From assembly GCA_028821035.1 (NCBI GenBank), contig JAPPHP010000114.1, forward strand, positions 1 through 8,249: a stretch of DNA of 8,249 nucleotides, read 5' to 3'. The position numbers and the translations under genes are program-made. Below are positions 6,460 through 8,249 of the stretch, in pieces. Positions within the stretch are counted from its first letter, which is position 1, and every line of letters starts with the position of its first letter. The stretch comes from Gammaproteobacteria bacterium. Lineage in GTDB: Bacteria; Pseudomonadota; Gammaproteobacteria; Pseudomonadales; Azotimanducaceae. The notes below the pieces were generated by a model, which was not told the origin of the DNA, did not search any database, and was given only the letters and a program-made list of their open reading frames with translations.

Positions 6460-6802
6460 TACATCACCACCCGCAGGTGGTCCTCGGTCGCTTCGAACTC
6501 GGGTTCGGTCCCGTTGTGTTCGCGGAACAGCGGGATCCCCGCACTTCCTCGTAGAAGGGAATGATGATGGGATGCACATAGCGTCCGAACACCGTGTCCA
6601 TCACCCAGCGCTCGAGACCCGGGCGCTGAATGCCGGGGATGGCGCCGTCGTCGTCGACGCCGAGCAGGATGCGTCCGCCCTGGAAGTTGGCGAAGGCCAC
6701 CGCTTCCCTGGCGAGCTGCTTCGGGCGCAGGTCGTCGCGCTTGAACTCCACGCCGGAACTCTCGCCGTTCGCGATCAGTTCGAGGAGCTCGTCCTTCGTC
6801 AT
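6460..6802 (-). pseudogene. Decayed AlbA_2/Schlafen-type putative DNA-binding protein
   Basis: The minus-strand frame from ATG 6802 gives about 87 residues typical of the AlbA_2 (Schlafen AAA_4) domain at the start of putative transcriptional regulators/ATP-binding proteins: ESSGVEFKRDD (14-24), AREAVAFANFQGGRILLGVDD (31-51), IPGI, then VHPIIIPFYEEV. Immediately afterwards this frame loses sense and stops near 6464. In a neighbouring minus-strand frame, 6540-6460 reads GIPLFREHNG, then TEPEFEATEDHLRVVMY. That is the form of the C-terminal end of full-length members (…G-P-PEFE…-F-RV-L-Y). The long ATPase-like middle is missing. I infer an internal deletion plus a frameshift in a gene normally of roughly 400-480 residues. 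It begins 38 bases downstream of larE on the same strand. The N-terminal part could still be expressed as a 112-residue ORF (6464-6802). Confidence 0.65.
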
Positions 6803-6840
6803 GGGCCAGCCGCGCTCCGAGCGTGTGGCGTCGGGTTATC

Positions 6841-7680
6841 TCAGGGGGCAGAGGTGCCGAAGGTCTGGACGACACCCTCGTTCATCGACCCGGACCGGAA
6901 CCCCGCGAGGTCCAGCGCAACGAAGCGGTATCCGCACGCCTTCACGCGCTCGACTATCGCGTCCCGCCGGAGGATTGCCGCTTCGAACTCCTCGGGCACT
7001 ATCTCGAGTCGGGCCACGTCCCCGTGGTGCCGCACGCGGAACTGCGAGAAGCCGAGCGTCAGCAGCGCGCTCTCGGCGCGCTCGATCTGGCGCAGCATGC
7101 CCTCATCGATGGCCGTTCCATAGGGCACGCGGCTCGACAGGCACGCGGACTGGGGCTTCTGCGCGTTGTCGAGGCCCAGGTGGGCCGCCAGCATGCGGAT
7201 GTCGGGCTTGTGGAAGCCGGTTTCGACCAGGGGCGAGCGCACGTCGAAGTCCTCCGCCGCCATCAGTCCCGGGCGATGGTCGCCGAGGTCGTCGACGTTG
7301 GTGCCGTTGAAGACGACCTCGAAGCCTTCGGTGCGCGCGATCTCGTCCAGGTGCTCGTACAGAGATGTCTTGCAGTGGAAGCAGCGGTTCACCGGGTTCG
7401 CCCGGTACTCCGGATTGTCCATCTCGTCGGTGACGATCACCCGGTGCGGCATGCCCCACTTGTCGGCGAGGGTTTCGGAGAGGGCCAGGTCGCTGCGTTT
7501 CAGGCTGGGCGATCCCGACGTAACCGCAAGCGCCTTCTCGCCGAGAACCTCGGCGGTGACGTAGGCCACCAGGGACGAGTCCACTCCGCCCGAATAGGCG
7601 ATGAGGGCCGAGTCGAAACCCCCGATGAACGTCTTGAGGGCGGCGTAGCGATCCGCCATGGCTGCATCCATGGCAGGCAT
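6841..7680 (-). CDS. larE: ATP-dependent sacrificial sulfur transferase LarE
   Basis: This 279-residue cytoplasmic PP-loop enzyme adenylates the carboxylate of the pyridinium dicarboxylate precursor and donates sulfur from a cysteine to build the nickel-pincer nucleotide cofactor of lactate racemase and related enzymes. The ATP-binding PP-loop is SGGVDSS (30-36). NRCFHCKTSLYEHLDEI is at 98-114, with Cys100 and Cys103. SACLSSRVPYGT (178-189) carries Cys180, the equivalent of the sacrificial Cys176 of L. plantarum LarE. FRSGSMNEG (261-269) is the C-terminal signature. No cysteine cluster is present near the C-terminus, which fits the sacrificial rather than the iron-sulfur type. The start is uncertain: ATG 7680, 7671 or 7659, none with a clear Shine-Dalgarno, while GTG 7749 would run into the divergent gene. 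A hairpin lies just before ATG 7680. No larB, larC or lactate racemase gene is in the window. Confidence 0.93.
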   Translation of the reverse strand: MPAMDAAMADRYAALKTFIGGFDSALIAYSGGVDSSLVAYVTAEVLGEKALAVTSGSPSLKRSDLALSETLADKWGMPHRVIVTDEMDNPEYRANPVNRCFHCKTSLYEHLDEIARTEGFEVVFNGTNVDDLGDHRPGLMAAEDFDVRSPLVETGFHKPDIRMLAAHLGLDNAQKPQSACLSSRVPYGTAIDEGMLRQIERAESALLTLGFSQFRVRHHGDVARLEIVPEEFEAAILRRDAIVERVKACGYRFVALDLAGFRSGSMNEGVVQTFGTSAP

Positions 7681-7685
7681 GTTAA

Positions 7686-7702
7686 CCCGGAAGCCGTCCG
7701 GG
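7686..7702. promoter_or_regulatory. Hairpin/operator-like dyad in the larE-orphan intergenic gap
   Basis: CCCGGA (7686-7691) and TCCGGG (7697-7702) form a perfect 6-base inverted repeat around a 5-base centre. On the minus strand it lies 5 bases before larE ATG 7680, where it could fold over the ribosome-binding region. On the plus strand it sits just upstream of the expected -35 region of the divergent gene. It could be a protein-binding dyad or a 5' leader hairpin; the sequence does not decide. Confidence 0.35.
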
Positions 7703-7724
7703 AACCGTTCGCGCGAGGGGGGCG

Positions 7725-7730
7725 TACAAT
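7725..7730 (+). promoter_or_regulatory. -10 element TACAAT of the orphan gene (leaderless candidate)
   Basis: TACAAT differs from the sigma-70 -10 consensus TATAAT at one base and stands out in GC-rich surroundings. It ends 8 bases before the GTG at 7739, so transcription would be expected to start at or next to the start codon. No recognisable -35 hexamer is found at 16-18 bases upstream. Confidence 0.5.
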
Positions 7731-7738
7731 GCGCTCCC

Positions 7739-8200
7739 GTGGCAGACACCCCTGCACAGGAGATGGTCGTTACCTGGGGCGATCCCTGGGTAACGGAGCC
7801 GTGCGACCTCTTGCCGCCCGACGCGTTCTATGGGGAGGAGGCCCCGCGTCCTCCCGCGGAACTGTTGCGGTGTTGTGGCGTCGACGCCCGGATTCCCACC
7901 GGCCCGGAGAGTCGAACGGTGGAGATGCGCCTGTTCTCCGAATGCGCCGGCTGGCGCACTCCGGCCACGGCGGCCGAGCTGTACCGCTCCATGCGGGCGC
8001 CACGGCCGGACGCGAGGCAGCTGCTCGTGATGCGGACGTGGCTACGCGCGGCTTCTTTCAGCGAACTGCTCGGGGGCTGGATCGAGTACGCCTACACTTG
8101 GCACGACCTCGTCCGGGCGGCACATCAGACGGGTCCGCACCGCAACGAACTCAAACACTGGCTGAACGACTTCGCGCGTCCCGATCACGGGCTCCGGTGA
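7739..8200 (+). CDS. Hypothetical protein, 153 residues, family not recognised
   Basis: I do not recognise this protein. From GTG 7739 it is soluble-looking, with no signal peptide or membrane segment. It is rich in Trp, Pro and charged residues, with an acidic, proline-rich first third (DPWVTEPCDLLPPDAFYGEE, then APRPP) and a Cys-Cys pair at 45-46. The second half is probably helical (AELYRSM, RQLLVMRTWLRAASFSELLGGW, then IEYAYTWHDLVRAAH and ELKHWLNDFARPDHG). GTG 7739 is preferred because it sits 8 bases after TACAAT. ATG 7763 has AGGAG only 1 base away, too close to act as its ribosome binding site, and the open frame before 7739 overlaps larE. Codon use is GC-rich like the neighbours, which supports a real gene, but there is no functional clue in sequence or context. 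It is divergent from larE with a 58-base gap. Confidence 0.6.
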   Translation: MADTPAQEMVVTWGDPWVTEPCDLLPPDAFYGEEAPRPPAELLRCCGVDARIPTGPESRTVEMRLFSECAGWRTPATAAELYRSMRAPRPDARQLLVMRTWLRAASFSELLGGWIEYAYTWHDLVRAAHQTGPHRNELKHWLNDFARPDHGLR

Positions 8201-8249
8201 CTGGGTGTGGGTTCCCTGACGCTCCCGGAACCGGCGCGCGGTCTCTTCC
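8201..8249. other. End of window, nothing identifiable
   Basis: These 49 bases follow the orphan gene's stop. I see no convincing start site, terminator hairpin with T-run, or RNA gene. A coding tail of a gene extending past the window cannot be excluded. Confidence 0.5.

Noticed and set aside
6324..6875. Minus-strand open frame of 183 codons as one complete gene
   Set aside because: Only its central part (6540-6460) resembles a protein family; the rest is a frame-shifted shadow of larE's downstream gap, the AlbA_2 domain and the symporter tail.
6572..7310. Plus-strand open frames opposite larE and the AlbA_2 remnant
   Set aside because: They read antisense to LarE motifs such as the CFHC and SACLSSR blocks and have Arg/Ser-rich shadow composition.
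6841..7749. GTG 7749 as the larE start
   Set aside because: It adds 23 residues with no family similarity and would overlap the divergent gene's start and -10 element.
1..8249. CRISPR arrays, tRNA or rRNA genes, insertion sequences
   Set aside because: No regularly spaced repeats, no cloverleaf-like stretch in the gaps, and no transposase or terminal inverted repeats were seen on reading both strands.

Overview
The window is GC-rich chromosomal DNA, apparently from a gammaproteobacterium. The gene order ilvI-ilvH-ilvC-pssA-msrP-msrQ resembles the order I recall from Pseudomonas aeruginosa, and the acetolactate synthase subunits resemble the AHAS III (IlvI/IlvH) type. The GC-rich third codon positions, and the presence of a DUF4212 + sodium:solute symporter pair, fit a free-living aquatic or soil lineage. 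I cannot name a genus from sequence alone.

Left part (1-1881): the end of the acetolactate synthase large subunit, its regulatory small subunit in GTGA overlap, then ketol-acid reductoisomerase. These are the first two steps of valine/leucine/isoleucine synthesis. The small subunit keeps the residues known to sense valine. Centre-left (1892-2719): phosphatidylserine synthase PssA, 10 bases behind ilvC and probably read from the same message. An AT-rich gap (2720-2754) then precedes a second plus-strand cluster. This holds MsrP (Tat-exported molybdenum methionine-sulfoxide reductase), MsrQ (its haem membrane partner), a DUF4212 small membrane protein and a large Na+/solute symporter. The last three genes are joined by 4-base and 1-base stop/start overlaps, so periplasmic protein repair and a transporter appear to be co-translated.

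Right part (6389-8249): the tail of the symporter faces minus-strand genes. A decayed remnant of an AlbA_2/Schlafen-type putative DNA-binding gene (6460-6802) lies downstream of larE, which encodes the sacrificial sulfur transferase for the nickel-pincer cofactor. No larB or larC is in view. Divergent from larE across a 58-base gap is an unrecognised 153-residue gene whose only visible promoter element, TACAAT, ends 8 bases before a GTG start, which suggests a leaderless transcript.

Most of the window is ordinary core metabolism and I see no clearly new multi-gene system. The points most worth checking are the leaderless orphan gene, the isolated larE with a hairpin at its start, the msrPQ-symporter coupling, the deleted and frameshifted AlbA_2 gene, and a calcium-loop-like motif inside the symporter.
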